64,000 nucleotides of DNA, taken from Pseudoalteromonas sp. OOF1S-7 (GTDB taxonomy: Bacteria; Pseudomonadota; Gammaproteobacteria; Enterobacterales; Alteromonadaceae). Both the position numbers and the translations under genes were made by a program. The notes under the pieces were generated by a model, which saw only the letters and a list, made by a program, of their open reading frames with translations, did no database searches and was not told where the DNA came from. Below are positions 16,912 through 25,936 of this stretch, piece after piece. Where the stretch lies: the NCBI RefSeq assembly GCF_022347765.1, contig NZ_JAKRFZ010000020.1, positions 1 through 64,000 on the forward strand, in the 5' to 3' direction. The stretch's first letter is position 1. Each line of letters begins with the position of its first letter.

Positions 16912-18264
16912 ATGAACAGACGTGATTTTATCAAACTCGGTGGTGCCTCCTTAATGGCGTCTTCTATGTTTCGGTTAGGTCAGGCACTGGCAAACAGTCC
17001 GGCTCAAGACAGCGATTACAAAGCCCTGGTATGCGTGTTTTTATACGGCGGCATGGACAACCACGACACCATTATTCCTTACGATGACCCCAGTTATACG
17101 CAGTGGGCCGGTCACCGACAAAGCTTGCTGGGCAAGTATACGAGACCGCGCACGCAGGCAAATCTGTTACCCATTGCAACGCCGGGTCGATTTGACTCAC
17201 GCCGTTTCGCTCTGCCCCCGGAGTTAGCCGGGTTGGCAGGCCTGTATCAGCAAAATAAAGTGGCTGTGGTGGGCAACGTCGGGCCCTTGTTGCGCCCGGT
17301 GACCGCCAGCATGATTGCCCAGGACACCGCCAGATTGCCGGCCCGCTTGTTCTCACACAACGATCAGCAGTCAACCTGGATGTCCGGTGCTGCCGAGGGC
17401 GCTCAATTTGGCTGGGGAGGATTAATGAATGACGCCCTGATGACTCAGGGATTGACGGGCAACACGCCGTTTAATGCCATCACCACCGCCGACGGCGCCC
17501 TGTGGCTGACCGGCAAACAAACTGCCCCGTATCATGTCAGTGATGGTCAGGCTGCCACCATAGAGGCACTGGAAGAATTTGACCATCATCCTGAGTTGAT
17601 TGCTCATTTCAGTAACCAGGCACAGAATGCACAGAGCCTGCTGCAACAGGACCTGACCAATGCCATCAACAGTGCCTATGAGGCAAACAGTCAGTTTAAT
17701 GCCGCCCAGGCCAACACCACAGTGACCCTGCCAGTGTTTCCCGCCACGGGTTTGGGCAGACAACTGCAAACGGTGGGCAAAAGCATTGCCGCGCGCCAGC
17801 AGCTGGGCGCATCAAGGCAGGTTTATGTGGTCGCCATGGGCGGATTCGACACCCATTCGGGACAGGCGCAAAACCTGCCTAAGTTGCAGACCACGCTCGA
17901 CAGCGCGCTGGTGGCTTTTAATAACGCAATGGAAAGTCTCGGCCTCAGTGAGCAGGTTACCCTGTTTACGGCGTCGGACTTTGGCCGTACGCTGGCGATC
18001 AACGGCGATGGTACCGACCATGGCTGGGCGGGGCATCATTTTGTGATGGGCGGCGCAGTCAATGGCGGCACAATCTTTGGCGATATTCCTAAGTCGGAGC
18101 TCAACCATGAGCTGGACGCCGGTGGCGGACGCCTTATTCCAACCACCTCAGTGGATCAGTATGCCGCCAGCCTGGGGCAATGGATGGGCCTGGACACAGG
18201 CACACTCAACGGTATCTTTCCCAACCTGGTGCACTTCAACGGTCCGCTTTCTTTGTTTAAGTGA
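16912..18264 (+). CDS. DUF1501-domain protein with twin-arginine-like signal
   Basis: The 450-residue protein begins MNRRDFIKLGGASLMASS, a Tat-type signal (RRDFIK), so it is probably folded before export. DUF1501 members have an alkaline-phosphatase/sulfatase-like fold; the region VYVVAMGGFDTHSGQAQNLP and the SDFGRTLAINGDGTDHGWAGHHFVMGG block carry the conserved Asp/His residues expected to bind metal. The start is preceded by AGGAGCAAAGCCC. It forms an operon with the DUF1800 gene and is followed by a terminator. The substrate is unknown. Confidence 0.9.
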   Translation: MNRRDFIKLGGASLMASSMFRLGQALANSPAQDSDYKALVCVFLYGGMDNHDTIIPYDDPSYTQWAGHRQSLLGKYTRPRTQANLLPIATPGRFDSRRFALPPELAGLAGLYQQNKVAVVGNVGPLLRPVTASMIAQDTARLPARLFSHNDQQSTWMSGAAEGAQFGWGGLMNDALMTQGLTGNTPFNAITTADGALWLTGKQTAPYHVSDGQAATIEALEEFDHHPELIAHFSNQAQNAQSLLQQDLTNAINSAYEANSQFNAAQANTTVTLPVFPATGLGRQLQTVGKSIAARQQLGASRQVYVVAMGGFDTHSGQAQNLPKLQTTLDSALVAFNNAMESLGLSEQVTLFTASDFGRTLAINGDGTDHGWAGHHFVMGGAVNGGTIFGDIPKSELNHELDAGGGRLIPTTSVDQYAASLGQWMGLDTGTLNGIFPNLVHFNGPLSLFK

Positions 18265-18299
18265 CATCAAGACTAAACGTTTCTTGTCTTTTAAACACA

Positions 18300-18341
18300 A
18301 AAAAGCCGCAGCTCAGACTGAAAGCTGCGGCCTTTACATTA
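18300..18341. terminator. bidirectional terminator
   Basis: GCCGCAGCT-cagactga-AAGCTGCGGC, preceded by an A-run (aaaaa) and followed by CTTT. It serves the DUF1501 gene on one strand and the glycerophosphodiesterase gene on the other. Confidence 0.8.
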
Positions 18342-18357
18342 GATTCAATTTGTCGGA

Positions 18358-19788
18358 TCAGATGCTCGCAGGCATACCCATGCAGCTTGCATAGTAAGTA
18401 GTTGTGGCCGGCCAGTCAGAGAATACGCCCATCACACCCACGTCTTTAGCCAGTACGTCCAGTAGCTTAAAGGTGTCGCCGTCGTTATTGATCATGCCAT
18501 CGCCACGGTGTGCGCCATTAACACTCTGATAGTACCAGCCACCACCTTCTGTAAGATGACCAGAGCGCTCCAGAGTCCAGGTGATGATCCCAAGTCCCGC
18601 CTCACGGGCAGCCCTGGCATAGGCCGATGGCACCATTTCACCGTTTTCTTCGGTGACCAGCACCCACATAGGGGGTGCAATGATCTTCACGCCGTCGGCT
18701 GCTAACTCGGCCATGGTCGGTACAAGCAATTCAGGATTGTTGACCAGCTGCTGAGCGGTCACGCCCTGCTCGTTCGCCACGTTTTGCGCGTCATAGCGGT
18801 CATCCAGATACACGGCCTGCGCACCAAACTCCGGGTTTTGAGCAATCCAGTAGTTGATGTCGTCACGGTTAAATGACTGCGCCCAGACATGCGTAGGGTC
18901 AACACCCGCGGCCTTATATTCGTCAATCATCTTCTGTGCATAATCCTGCTGCGTGAAGCCATCGAACGGCATAGTTACGGAAGGCGACTTCAGTTCCGGC
19001 GTCATTTTTACGCCCAGCGCTTTAAATAAATCAATACTTTCGGCATGGGTCATCAATGTGCCGCGACTGGCATACAGGTCGGTGCGCCAGTTAGACGTAC
19101 CATTCATGTACTCCGCCACGGTGGTCCCATTTGGGTTCGATGCATCCATTTTGCCTTCCAGCGTTTTAAATTCCGCCAGAGTAATGTCGCTGGTACAGCA
19201 CTTAGCCTGCGCCACAACGCCATTCTCAGGGTCAGCCGGTACAAACGGGATTGAACATTTCTCAGCTAAGTCGGTTTCAAGAATGTTGGTGGTGGTGTGC
19301 AAGTCGCACTGAGAGTGGCGGCACACCAGTTCTTTGTCCTTGGTGAAGGTCACGTCACATTCCAAAATACCCGCGCCCATTTTGGCCGCCGCCAGGTAAG
19401 ACTCTTTGGTGTGTTCAGGGAACTGCATTGGCGCACCACGGTGACCAATCGAGAAGTCGGTTTTGTAAAACGGGCCATTTGCACATTGGGCCAGTTTGTC
19501 TTTCAGCTCACCTTCATCCATATCCTGTACCAGAAAATCCGGACGCGTACCCACTTGCATGTTGTTGGCACCACCAGCCGGTACTTCAACAACCACTGGT
19601 ACTTCTACTGTTTTGATTTCCGTCACTGTGTCGGTGACGACCACCGTTTTTTCGACTTCCACCACCTGAGTTTTGGTGTCTGTGGTCACGACCGCTTTTT
19701 CTACCTCAACCACTTCAGTGTTGTCATCATCACAGCCAGTTAACAGCAAAGCCGCAATAACAGCAGAGAGATACGTTATTTTTTTCAT
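18358..19788 (-). CDS. glycerophosphodiester phosphodiesterase, lipoprotein
   Basis: The 476-residue secreted lipoprotein splits glycerophosphodiesters into glycerol-3-phosphate and an alcohol. It starts at MKKITYLSAVIAALLLTGC; a further 18 codons upstream are open but lack a signal-like start. A Val/Glu-rich linker with two near copies of VVEVEK (about 25-70) follows, then the GDPD barrel: IGHRGAPMQFPEHTKES, GILECDVTFTKDKELVCRHS, with the catalytic His, Glu and Asp. It resembles periplasmic GlpQ-type enzymes in length. It stands alone and converges on the DUF1501 gene. Confidence 0.9.
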   Translation of the reverse strand: MKKITYLSAVIAALLLTGCDDDNTEVVEVEKAVVTTDTKTQVVEVEKTVVVTDTVTEIKTVEVPVVVEVPAGGANNMQVGTRPDFLVQDMDEGELKDKLAQCANGPFYKTDFSIGHRGAPMQFPEHTKESYLAAAKMGAGILECDVTFTKDKELVCRHSQCDLHTTTNILETDLAEKCSIPFVPADPENGVVAQAKCCTSDITLAEFKTLEGKMDASNPNGTTVAEYMNGTSNWRTDLYASRGTLMTHAESIDLFKALGVKMTPELKSPSVTMPFDGFTQQDYAQKMIDEYKAAGVDPTHVWAQSFNRDDINYWIAQNPEFGAQAVYLDDRYDAQNVANEQGVTAQQLVNNPELLVPTMAELAADGVKIIAPPMWVLVTEENGEMVPSAYARAAREAGLGIITWTLERSGHLTEGGGWYYQSVNGAHRGDGMINNDGDTFKLLDVLAKDVGVMGVFSDWPATTTYYASCMGMPASI

Positions 19789-19933
19789 TGTTATTCCTAA
19801 GTTTACGCCAAAAGAAAACGTTTTTATTGTTAAGGAAAACAACCATAGAGCGGCTCTATTACCGAAGTGGGAACAGTGGATGATCGTTTTATTACTGCCC
19901 GCTTTTACCTATGTGCATTGTCAGCACCGTGGT

Positions 19934-21277
19934 TCAGGCTAACCCCTTGAGCAGCTGCTCAGCGTATTCGGGATCTGTGCTCTGCACCTCTTTCAGGGCG
20001 CTGATAATTTTTGCTTTATCAAATTGGTTATCTAACGCTGCGCTGGCATCACACACAATAGACTGCATGTACAGGAACAACACCTCCTGCTTCTGGGGAT
20101 CATCAACAGATATCAGTACCCTGTGCACCGAGCGGATCAGCTTGCACACCACAAACACATCACTTTTAGCATAGGACTTTATCTGTACCAGATTATCGAA
20201 AACGATACGTTCAAAGGAAGGTTCACAACAAAACATGGCAGGCTGTTCACCGTCTTCATCGCCGATGCTGGTATAGCCTGCCAGGGGTAATGCGCGGATC
20301 AGCAACACACATAATATGTCGATGGCTTTTGCAGCGGTGCCCGGGTCATTGATCCCCGGGCTGAGCGCCTTCACCGCGATTTCTGAGATTTGTTTGAGTC
20401 CATAGCTGTAGTGATCGCTCACGTATTCTTCGACATAGAAAATGATGCAGGCATTGATCTCCTGATACAGTTCATCCTGTGTGCTAATGTCTTCATTACA
20501 CAGCAAAATGGTTTGCCCTTTAAAAACAAAATCAGATTGGGCAATGGTGATGTACAAAGTCAGGTTGTGCTTTTTTACCACCTTAAGCAACCTGGATTTA
20601 TCCATGCCTTTGTAATAGCCATCGGACAAGCTGGTCAGGGGATACCAGTGGCTCACATCTGGTAAATTGTACACTTTGCTCTGTGCCTGCTGTGTAATCA
20701 CTTCGGTAATGCCCTGCTTGGTTTTACGGAACAAACGGTCGAGTACATTGTCGACCTGTACCTCACGCGAAATAGAGTGAATAAAATACACGAATAAAAT
20801 CAGTGAGACTAACCCCATCAACAGCGCAAACAAGATCCCCAGAGAGGGGATCTTGGCCACATCAGAGACAGATCCTTGCTTATCCACATTGATCAACATA
20901 ATCGTTGAAAAGATGATCGTGCCCAGATAGCAGCCCAGTACCAGCTGGTGCGGTTTTCTGGTAACCAATCCGGGGATCAAACGCGGCGATAGATTTGAGC
21001 CCGCAGTATTGAGTACCACCATCACCATCGAAAAACTAAATACGGTAAGAGAAATAACACTGCCTATTAGCACCGTCAGTATTGCTCTGGCATTTTCTTC
21101 TGTGTCCACCAGGAAAAAGGCTATGCGTGCTTTTAAAGCCTGGGTAAGACTCAGATACTCTACAGAAATAAAAGCAAACGACAAAACCATAAAGATGACA
21201 ACCAAAAGCGCCGGGTAAAATCCGATGCTATTGATCACCCTAAGGTATACGCCTCTAAGCTGAATGGACTCAAACAT
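19934..21277 (-). CDS. DUF2254 membrane protein
   Basis: The 447-residue protein has four membrane helices in its first half (about 18-40, 65-90, 105-130, 135-160) with the conserved VFSFSMVMVVLNTAGSNLSPRL and a C-terminal soluble domain containing ALSPGINDPGTAAKAID, both typical of DUF2254. The ATG at 21277 follows GGGGAGTGATC and is preferred to a GTG two codons earlier. It overlaps the 3' end of the MgtC-like gene by 8 bp, so the two are co-translated. Function unknown; an ion-handling role is a guess from the partner. Confidence 0.85.
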   Translation of the reverse strand: MFESIQLRGVYLRVINSIGFYPALLVVIFMVLSFAFISVEYLSLTQALKARIAFFLVDTEENARAILTVLIGSVISLTVFSFSMVMVVLNTAGSNLSPRLIPGLVTRKPHQLVLGCYLGTIIFSTIMLINVDKQGSVSDVAKIPSLGILFALLMGLVSLILFVYFIHSISREVQVDNVLDRLFRKTKQGITEVITQQAQSKVYNLPDVSHWYPLTSLSDGYYKGMDKSRLLKVVKKHNLTLYITIAQSDFVFKGQTILLCNEDISTQDELYQEINACIIFYVEEYVSDHYSYGLKQISEIAVKALSPGINDPGTAAKAIDILCVLLIRALPLAGYTSIGDEDGEQPAMFCCEPSFERIVFDNLVQIKSYAKSDVFVVCKLIRSVHRVLISVDDPQKQEVLFLYMQSIVCDASAALDNQFDKAKIISALKEVQSTDPEYAEQLLKGLA

Positions 21278-21719
21278 GATCACTCCCCTGAACAGGCTGC
21301 GCTTTTACTTTGTAATGCTCGAGTAACTTAAAGACACAATAGCTGGTCAGACTCAGCACAATGGCAATTTCGTAACGGCTGTAGGCTACGGAGATCCCGA
21401 TTGCCCCGGTCAACCAAATCCCTGCGGCCGTTGCCGTCCCTTCTATGTGACGGTCGCATTTGTAAATCGCCCCACCACCGATAAAACCAATTCCGGTGAT
21501 CACGCCATAGACTACTCTAGCCTGGGCATCGCCCTGCTCAAAAACATCAATACCAACCAGTACAAAGGCGCAGCACGCAATGGTGACGAGTGGAAAAGTT
21601 CTGAGCCCGGCACTGTCTGACTTTTTTTCACGATTTACGGCCATGGGCAAAGTCAGTATAAACGCCACGCCTATCTTAAAAAGATGATAGATAATTAGAT
21701 CAAAATCTACGCCCGACAT
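21270..21719 (-). CDS. MgtC/SapB-family membrane protein
   Basis: The 149-residue protein has about four membrane helices and the family block GIGFIGGGAIYK followed by GTATAAGIWLTGAIGI. MgtC-type proteins act in the inner membrane and in pathogens modulate F-ATPase activity and survival at low magnesium; short versions without the C-terminal ACT-like domain, like this one, are of unknown role. It is upstream of and overlaps DUF2254. Confidence 0.88.
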   Translation of the reverse strand: MSGVDFDLIIYHLFKIGVAFILTLPMAVNREKKSDSAGLRTFPLVTIACCAFVLVGIDVFEQGDAQARVVYGVITGIGFIGGGAIYKCDRHIEGTATAAGIWLTGAIGISVAYSRYEIAIVLSLTSYCVFKLLEHYKVKAQPVQGSDHV

Positions 21720-21851
21720 ATCTGCTCGCTTATCCGTTACTGGGTCCTTGCAAAGTAAGGAGCAATTTTCAGTCCACCCTGTAACTGGTATAAGTCCTGC
21801 TTAAGTCAGGTGGCCAATCGCATACTGCTTCATTCAATATTAGGAGGAATT

Positions 21852-22010
21852 ATGGATATTCTCAGAGTGATTATTGCAATCCTGCTGCCGCCACTGGGTG
21901 TATTTTTGCAAGTGGGTCTGGGCGCATCATTTTGGCTCAACTTGCTTCTGACGCTATTGGGCTATTTCCCGGGCGTGCTTCATGCAGTCTGGGTGATTGC
22001 GAAAAAGTAA
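21852..22010 (+). CDS. YqaE/Pmp3-family small membrane protein
   Basis: The 52-residue peptide consists of two membrane helices (ILRVIIAILLPPLGVFLQVGLG and FWLNLLLTLLGYFPGVLHAVWVI), the full Pmp3/YqaE pattern including PPLGVFLQ and PGVLHA. An excellent AGGAGGAATT ribosome site fixes the ATG at 21852; an upstream extension is not needed. Members are linked to membrane potential and salt or cold stress. Divergent from the MgtC gene. Confidence 0.93.
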   Translation: MDILRVIIAILLPPLGVFLQVGLGASFWLNLLLTLLGYFPGVLHAVWVIAKK

Positions 22011-22013
22011 CAA

Positions 22014-22065
22014 TTCAAATGGGAAAAGTTTACGCTGGAACGAGTAAACTTTTCCCGGCTTTTAT
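22014..22065 (+). terminator. terminator-like hairpin after YqaE gene
   Basis: GGGAAAAGTTTAC-gctggaacga-GTAAACTTTTCCC is a 13 bp perfect stem. It is followed by ggcttttatt, a weak T-rich tail, just after the YqaE-like gene and before the convergent DM13 gene. Confidence 0.75.
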
Positions 22066-22079
22066 TCAACAAAAGCAGT

Positions 22080-22553
22080 CTACTGATACTGTGCCGCCGT
22101 AATAAACTCGCCAAAAGCTTCGCACCAGACAATCACCGTATTGTAATCTGCCGGATTGATTTGCTCAGGTACATCAACCACAAAGTTACTAAAGGTTTTA
22201 ATGTCGCCCACCTCCACCATGCTGGCTTTGAGACGATTAAATTCCGCCTCAGTTTCAACAAACTGAGGTGACAAATACAAACGATAGTCGGGTCCCGGGG
22301 CAAGCTCGCCGAGCAAGGTGATGTGATCTTTGCTGATAGACACCATACCCTCACCCCAGTGCAATGCATCGCTGTCTTGCAGAGATTTGCGAAATTGTGC
22401 TGAGAAGTCGGCCCCCAGAGAGGCCGCCATAACAGCCCCCTCATTCGGCGCTGGGGGCGCTGTTAAAATAGGCAGCATATATACGCCGCCCGCAAAGCCG
22501 GCAAAGCCAACCAGGCCGTGTGTAATTATGAGAGTGAGCGCGCGTAATGTCAT
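22080..22553 (-). CDS. DM13-domain membrane-anchored protein
   Basis: The 157-residue protein has an N-terminal membrane helix (about 8-30), then a domain with ALHWGEGMVSISKDHITLLGELAPGPDYRLYLSPQ and the final NTVIVWCEAFGEFITAAQYQ, matching DM13, which carries a conserved Cys (here in IVWCEAF) and is proposed to work in electron transfer or redox chemistry at the cell surface. It is downstream of the TetR gene on the same strand with a 167 bp gap. Confidence 0.82.
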   Translation of the reverse strand: MTLRALTLIITHGLVGFAGFAGGVYMLPILTAPPAPNEGAVMAASLGADFSAQFRKSLQDSDALHWGEGMVSISKDHITLLGELAPGPDYRLYLSPQFVETEAEFNRLKASMVEVGDIKTFSNFVVDVPEQINPADYNTVIVWCEAFGEFITAAQYQ

Positions 22554-22720
22554 TATGTCTTTTCCTTAATGGCAGATGAGCTAAAGTGTAGTACAACTGG
22601 GCGCACACCCGGATAATACACAAGGTGTTTTGACTGGAATGCTTAATGGGCTTAGACAAACTGGTTACATCCCTTCTGTCTTTGGCTCTGTGCAAACTAC
22701 CAATACAGGCGCTTATGTAA

Positions 22721-23329
22721 TTAAGCTCGGTAATAGGCCAAAAAGAAGGCCACGGTTTCAGCTGCGAGCGTGTCTATTTGGTCACTGTTCAGCACGGGCT
22801 GTTGATGCAAAATCTGCGGCCAGAACGCTTGCCCCTTCAGCAAGCTGATCAGCTGCGCATGTGCCACCTGAGGGTCGGCCTGACGCAGGCGGTCTTGCGA
22901 CATGGCCTGTTTGATCCAGCGGATCAACGCTGTTTCCTGGTCAAAAAACTCGCTCATTTCAGCCGTAAAAATATCGGGGTTAAACAGACAATACCCGATT
23001 GCAACACGGATGAGCTCCTGCAAATTTTGGTTACTCAGAAAATCCAACTCATTTTTAAGTAACGCTGTCAGCTGTGTGTCCAGTGCAATGTCAGCATCAT
23101 ATTGGATATCACACGTGAGTATGTTCTGTTGCCAGATCTCTTTAATGATATGCGTCACTAACTGCTCTTTGCTCTCAAAGTGATTGTAAACGGTGCGCTT
23201 TGAAACCTGAGCTGTTTCGGCAATTTTGTCCATGCTGGTATCACTGACACCATATTGCTGAAAGGCGCTCAGGGCACCATCAATAATAGCCTGGCGTTTC
23301 AGCATGCTGCGGGTAACTTTAACGGTCAT
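22721..23329 (-). CDS. TetR/AcrR-family transcriptional regulator
   Basis: The 202-residue protein has an N-terminal helix-turn-helix (about 10-58; IIDGALSAFQQYGVSDTSMDKIAETAQVSKRTVYNHF split here across residues) and an all-helical ligand domain. The N-terminal block and the C-terminal pattern resemble AefR-like members. It may control the DM13 gene or the divergent phosphatase at 23547. The ligand is not known. Confidence 0.88.
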   Translation of the reverse strand: MTVKVTRSMLKRQAIIDGALSAFQQYGVSDTSMDKIAETAQVSKRTVYNHFESKEQLVTHIIKEIWQQNILTCDIQYDADIALDTQLTALLKNELDFLSNQNLQELIRVAIGYCLFNPDIFTAEMSEFFDQETALIRWIKQAMSQDRLRQADPQVAHAQLISLLKGQAFWPQILHQQPVLNSDQIDTLAAETVAFFLAYYRA

Positions 23330-23546
23330 TGTGCTGGTTCATATTATCTCACTGTCCTTTGGGTATTTTTGCACTAACCAGTTTACTTTTCAATAAAGCG
23401 CTGTTTGTGCTCAGGCTAAAACCATTAACAGCTAAGTTAACGTCATTTTGAGTACATTCAACACAAAAGCGCCCGGCACTATCATCAAATGGCAATAATC
23501 TTGATACACTATATCACTATTGCAATTTTATGAATTTAGACGCTTT

Positions 23547-24491
23547 ATGACTCCCTCAATTCTAAAACCTGCTGCGGCATTGTGTGCACTGCTTTGTACA
23601 GCACCTGCACTGTCGCATTCTCATCAGGAACAGACAACATCGAAACAAACACTGCGCGTTGCCACCTGGAATATTGAACACCTTTCTGCATCAGGCAACA
23701 CAGGTTGTAAACCCAGAAGTACTAAAGACATCCATGCCCTTAAACAGTATGCACAGTCCCTCAATGCCGATATTGTCGCACTACAGGAAGTCGCTTCTGC
23801 CGAAGCGCTTCGTCAGGTGTTCAGCGAACAACACTGGCAGATTGTGATGTCGGACAGGGCCGACAGCAAAACGTATACCTGTCGTAAAAGTGGTAATAAG
23901 TCGACACAGCAAAAAATCGCCTTTGTGGTCAAAAAGCCGCTGAGCATTGATAAAACAGTTCAGCACAGCGCTTTTTCAGCTGTGAAACCCGGGCTCAGAA
24001 ACGCTCTGGAGATCCAGCTGACTTATCAGGGTGAGGTGCTACACCTTTTGAATGTTCACCTCAAGAGCGGCTGTTTTGTCGATGACTACCAGCGTTCGGA
24101 CAAGGAAGCATGTAAACTGCTCTCACAGCAGGTCCCCATTTTAGATAACTGGGTAGAGGAAAAAGCCAAAGCAAAAGCAGACTTTATTGTTTTAGGCGAC
24201 TTTAATCACCGCCTGACGGCCCCATACAACCGCCTCAGCCGGGATTTGTATTTTCCGCAGGGCGCGGCAAATGCACAGCCTAACAATGTAGACAAGGCGC
24301 CAGTATTTAACGCCAACCAGATGCTGACCGGTTGCCACCCCTACTACCCGGCGCCTATCGACCATATTCTTGTTGCCAAAACCATGCAAGACCATTATCA
24401 GTCGGGCAGTGCTCAGTTCCACTATTTTGCCGATATGGACCCAGACAAAATGCTGGCAGATCACTGCGCCTTGAGTATCGACCTAAAATAA
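23547..24491 (+). CDS. secreted endonuclease/exonuclease/phosphatase-family protein
   Basis: The 314-residue protein starts at MTPSILKPAAALCALLC with a signal peptide cleaved near ALSHS; an upstream TTG at 23520 is possible but less likely. EEP-fold motifs are TWNIEHLS, ADIVALQEVAS, NVHLKSGCF, VLGDFNHRL and the final ADHCALS, which hold the metal-binding and catalytic Asn, Glu, Asp and His. Several Cys pairs fit an exported enzyme. Substrate (DNA, phospholipid or inositol phosphate) cannot be told. Confidence 0.85.
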   Translation: MTPSILKPAAALCALLCTAPALSHSHQEQTTSKQTLRVATWNIEHLSASGNTGCKPRSTKDIHALKQYAQSLNADIVALQEVASAEALRQVFSEQHWQIVMSDRADSKTYTCRKSGNKSTQQKIAFVVKKPLSIDKTVQHSAFSAVKPGLRNALEIQLTYQGEVLHLLNVHLKSGCFVDDYQRSDKEACKLLSQQVPILDNWVEEKAKAKADFIVLGDFNHRLTAPYNRLSRDLYFPQGAANAQPNNVDKAPVFNANQMLTGCHPYYPAPIDHILVAKTMQDHYQSGSAQFHYFADMDPDKMLADHCALSIDLK

Positions 24492-24529
24492 CATGGCATT
24501 GACGGGCCAGGTCCGCCTGGCTCAATAAC

Positions 24530-25873
24530 CTACTTTTCCAGTTGTTCTATTAAATCAACCACAGACTGAAATACTCGCCTGTTTGCCAGTCCTATGTGTT
24601 TATTTACGGCCGAGCCATAGGCACCAAAACGAGCCACAACAAGTTGCTTTGAAGGTATGATCACCACATATTGCCCCCGGTGACCGCGCAATGACACTGT
24701 GTCTTTGGGCAACTTTGGCATCAACCAGCCCATATCATTGAGCCATAACTGACCACCATAGTGTTTGGCAACACCGGGAGACATCATTACGTCAACAACC
24801 CAACTGCGCGGCACGACTTGTTGGCCCTGCCAACTGCCCTGCTCAATAAACAACTGACCTATCTTAAGCCAGTCGTGCACGCTAAGAAACATCCGAGCCC
24901 CGCCCCTTAAGTTCCCGGCTTCATCATACTCAGCAATGGCATTATTGATCCCCAGCGGCTTAAATAGCCCGTCATGATAAAGGTTGAGCAGAGACTGCAA
25001 GTCACCACCTGACGCTGTTTTTAGTGCATCACTTAACAGTTGAGTAGTCCCGGTAGAATATTCAAACCGACTTCCCGGTTCATACTCATTAGGCAATTGA
25101 GTAACATACTGAACTGAGTCAGGCGTGTGATACCACATAGGAGCCAAATCCTGATAGCCATGAATATCGGCCGTTTCAGACCATTTTATGCCTGAACTCA
25201 TATGCATCAGGTTTGCGATTGTCATAGAATGCGAACCAGCCACAACATCTTGATCTAAAGCCAGTTTACCCTGTTGAACCAAAATACCTGTCAACAGACC
25301 TGTCAGCGTCTTAGCCATTGACCAGCTCAGCATCCGTGTATCACCATCATGGTGTTCATCGTAGTGCTCAGCCACCAACTTCCCCTGATACATGACAGCC
25401 ACAGCAAACGTATTATCACTGTGTGCGTAATTACTCGTGTTATGAGCGAAAAAACCATCCAGAGACACATCCCGACGAATAGCTTGCTCTAGCGGGGTAC
25501 TGGGAGTAGGTACAGGTAAGTTAACATGCTTAATTTGTGCGTGTAGTTGCTCAGGGGTCATGTCAAACAAGAGGGTACAACCTAAGCCAGCCCGAAAAAC
25601 AGATGTTCTTGTCATTATGGTGCCATCAACCTGCGCACTCACACTCACCGTCTTTAGCTTTGTATCAACGCCAATCTCAGGCCTGTCAGGTAGTGCCGCC
25701 AACGCCTCCGGAACCACATTTTTAGTAATAAATTCAATGGGTTCATTAGAAATAAAATGTCTGGAGCACAGTTGATTGGCGCTGTAACCCAGTAACTCCT
25801 GAGGATCAGATTGACATCCTGATAACAGTGCAGCAGATATAATGGCCGCGGCACTCATGGAAAGGTGTTTCAT
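24530..25873 (-). CDS. class C beta-lactamase-like serine hydrolase, lipoprotein
   Basis: The 447-residue protein has a lipoprotein signal (ALLSGCQSD) and a beta-lactamase/DD-peptidase fold from about residue 155. The nucleophile motif is SWSMAKTLTG, a Tyr-Ser-Thr motif appears in FEYSTGTTQLLSDAL, and the third motif is probably RGHRGQY near the end. The N-terminal 150 residues are a separate region without a recognised domain. These proteins are mostly esterases or peptidases of unknown substrate, not resistance enzymes. Confidence 0.87.
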   Translation of the reverse strand: MKHLSMSAAAIISAALLSGCQSDPQELLGYSANQLCSRHFISNEPIEFITKNVVPEALAALPDRPEIGVDTKLKTVSVSAQVDGTIMTRTSVFRAGLGCTLLFDMTPEQLHAQIKHVNLPVPTPSTPLEQAIRRDVSLDGFFAHNTSNYAHSDNTFAVAVMYQGKLVAEHYDEHHDGDTRMLSWSMAKTLTGLLTGILVQQGKLALDQDVVAGSHSMTIANLMHMSSGIKWSETADIHGYQDLAPMWYHTPDSVQYVTQLPNEYEPGSRFEYSTGTTQLLSDALKTASGGDLQSLLNLYHDGLFKPLGINNAIAEYDEAGNLRGGARMFLSVHDWLKIGQLFIEQGSWQGQQVVPRSWVVDVMMSPGVAKHYGGQLWLNDMGWLMPKLPKDTVSLRGHRGQYVVIIPSKQLVVARFGAYGSAVNKHIGLANRRVFQSVVDLIEQLEK

Positions 25874-25936
25874 AGTTATCCTTACATAGCGTTTTTAATT
25901 ACTGCTATGACGAATAACTAATCAATAAATAAACGA

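Noticed and set aside
24530..25873. Antibiotic-resistance beta-lactamase
   Set aside because: The fold and SxxK motif are shared with esterases and peptidases; the lipoprotein form with a 150-residue N-terminal region is unlike known resistance enzymes.
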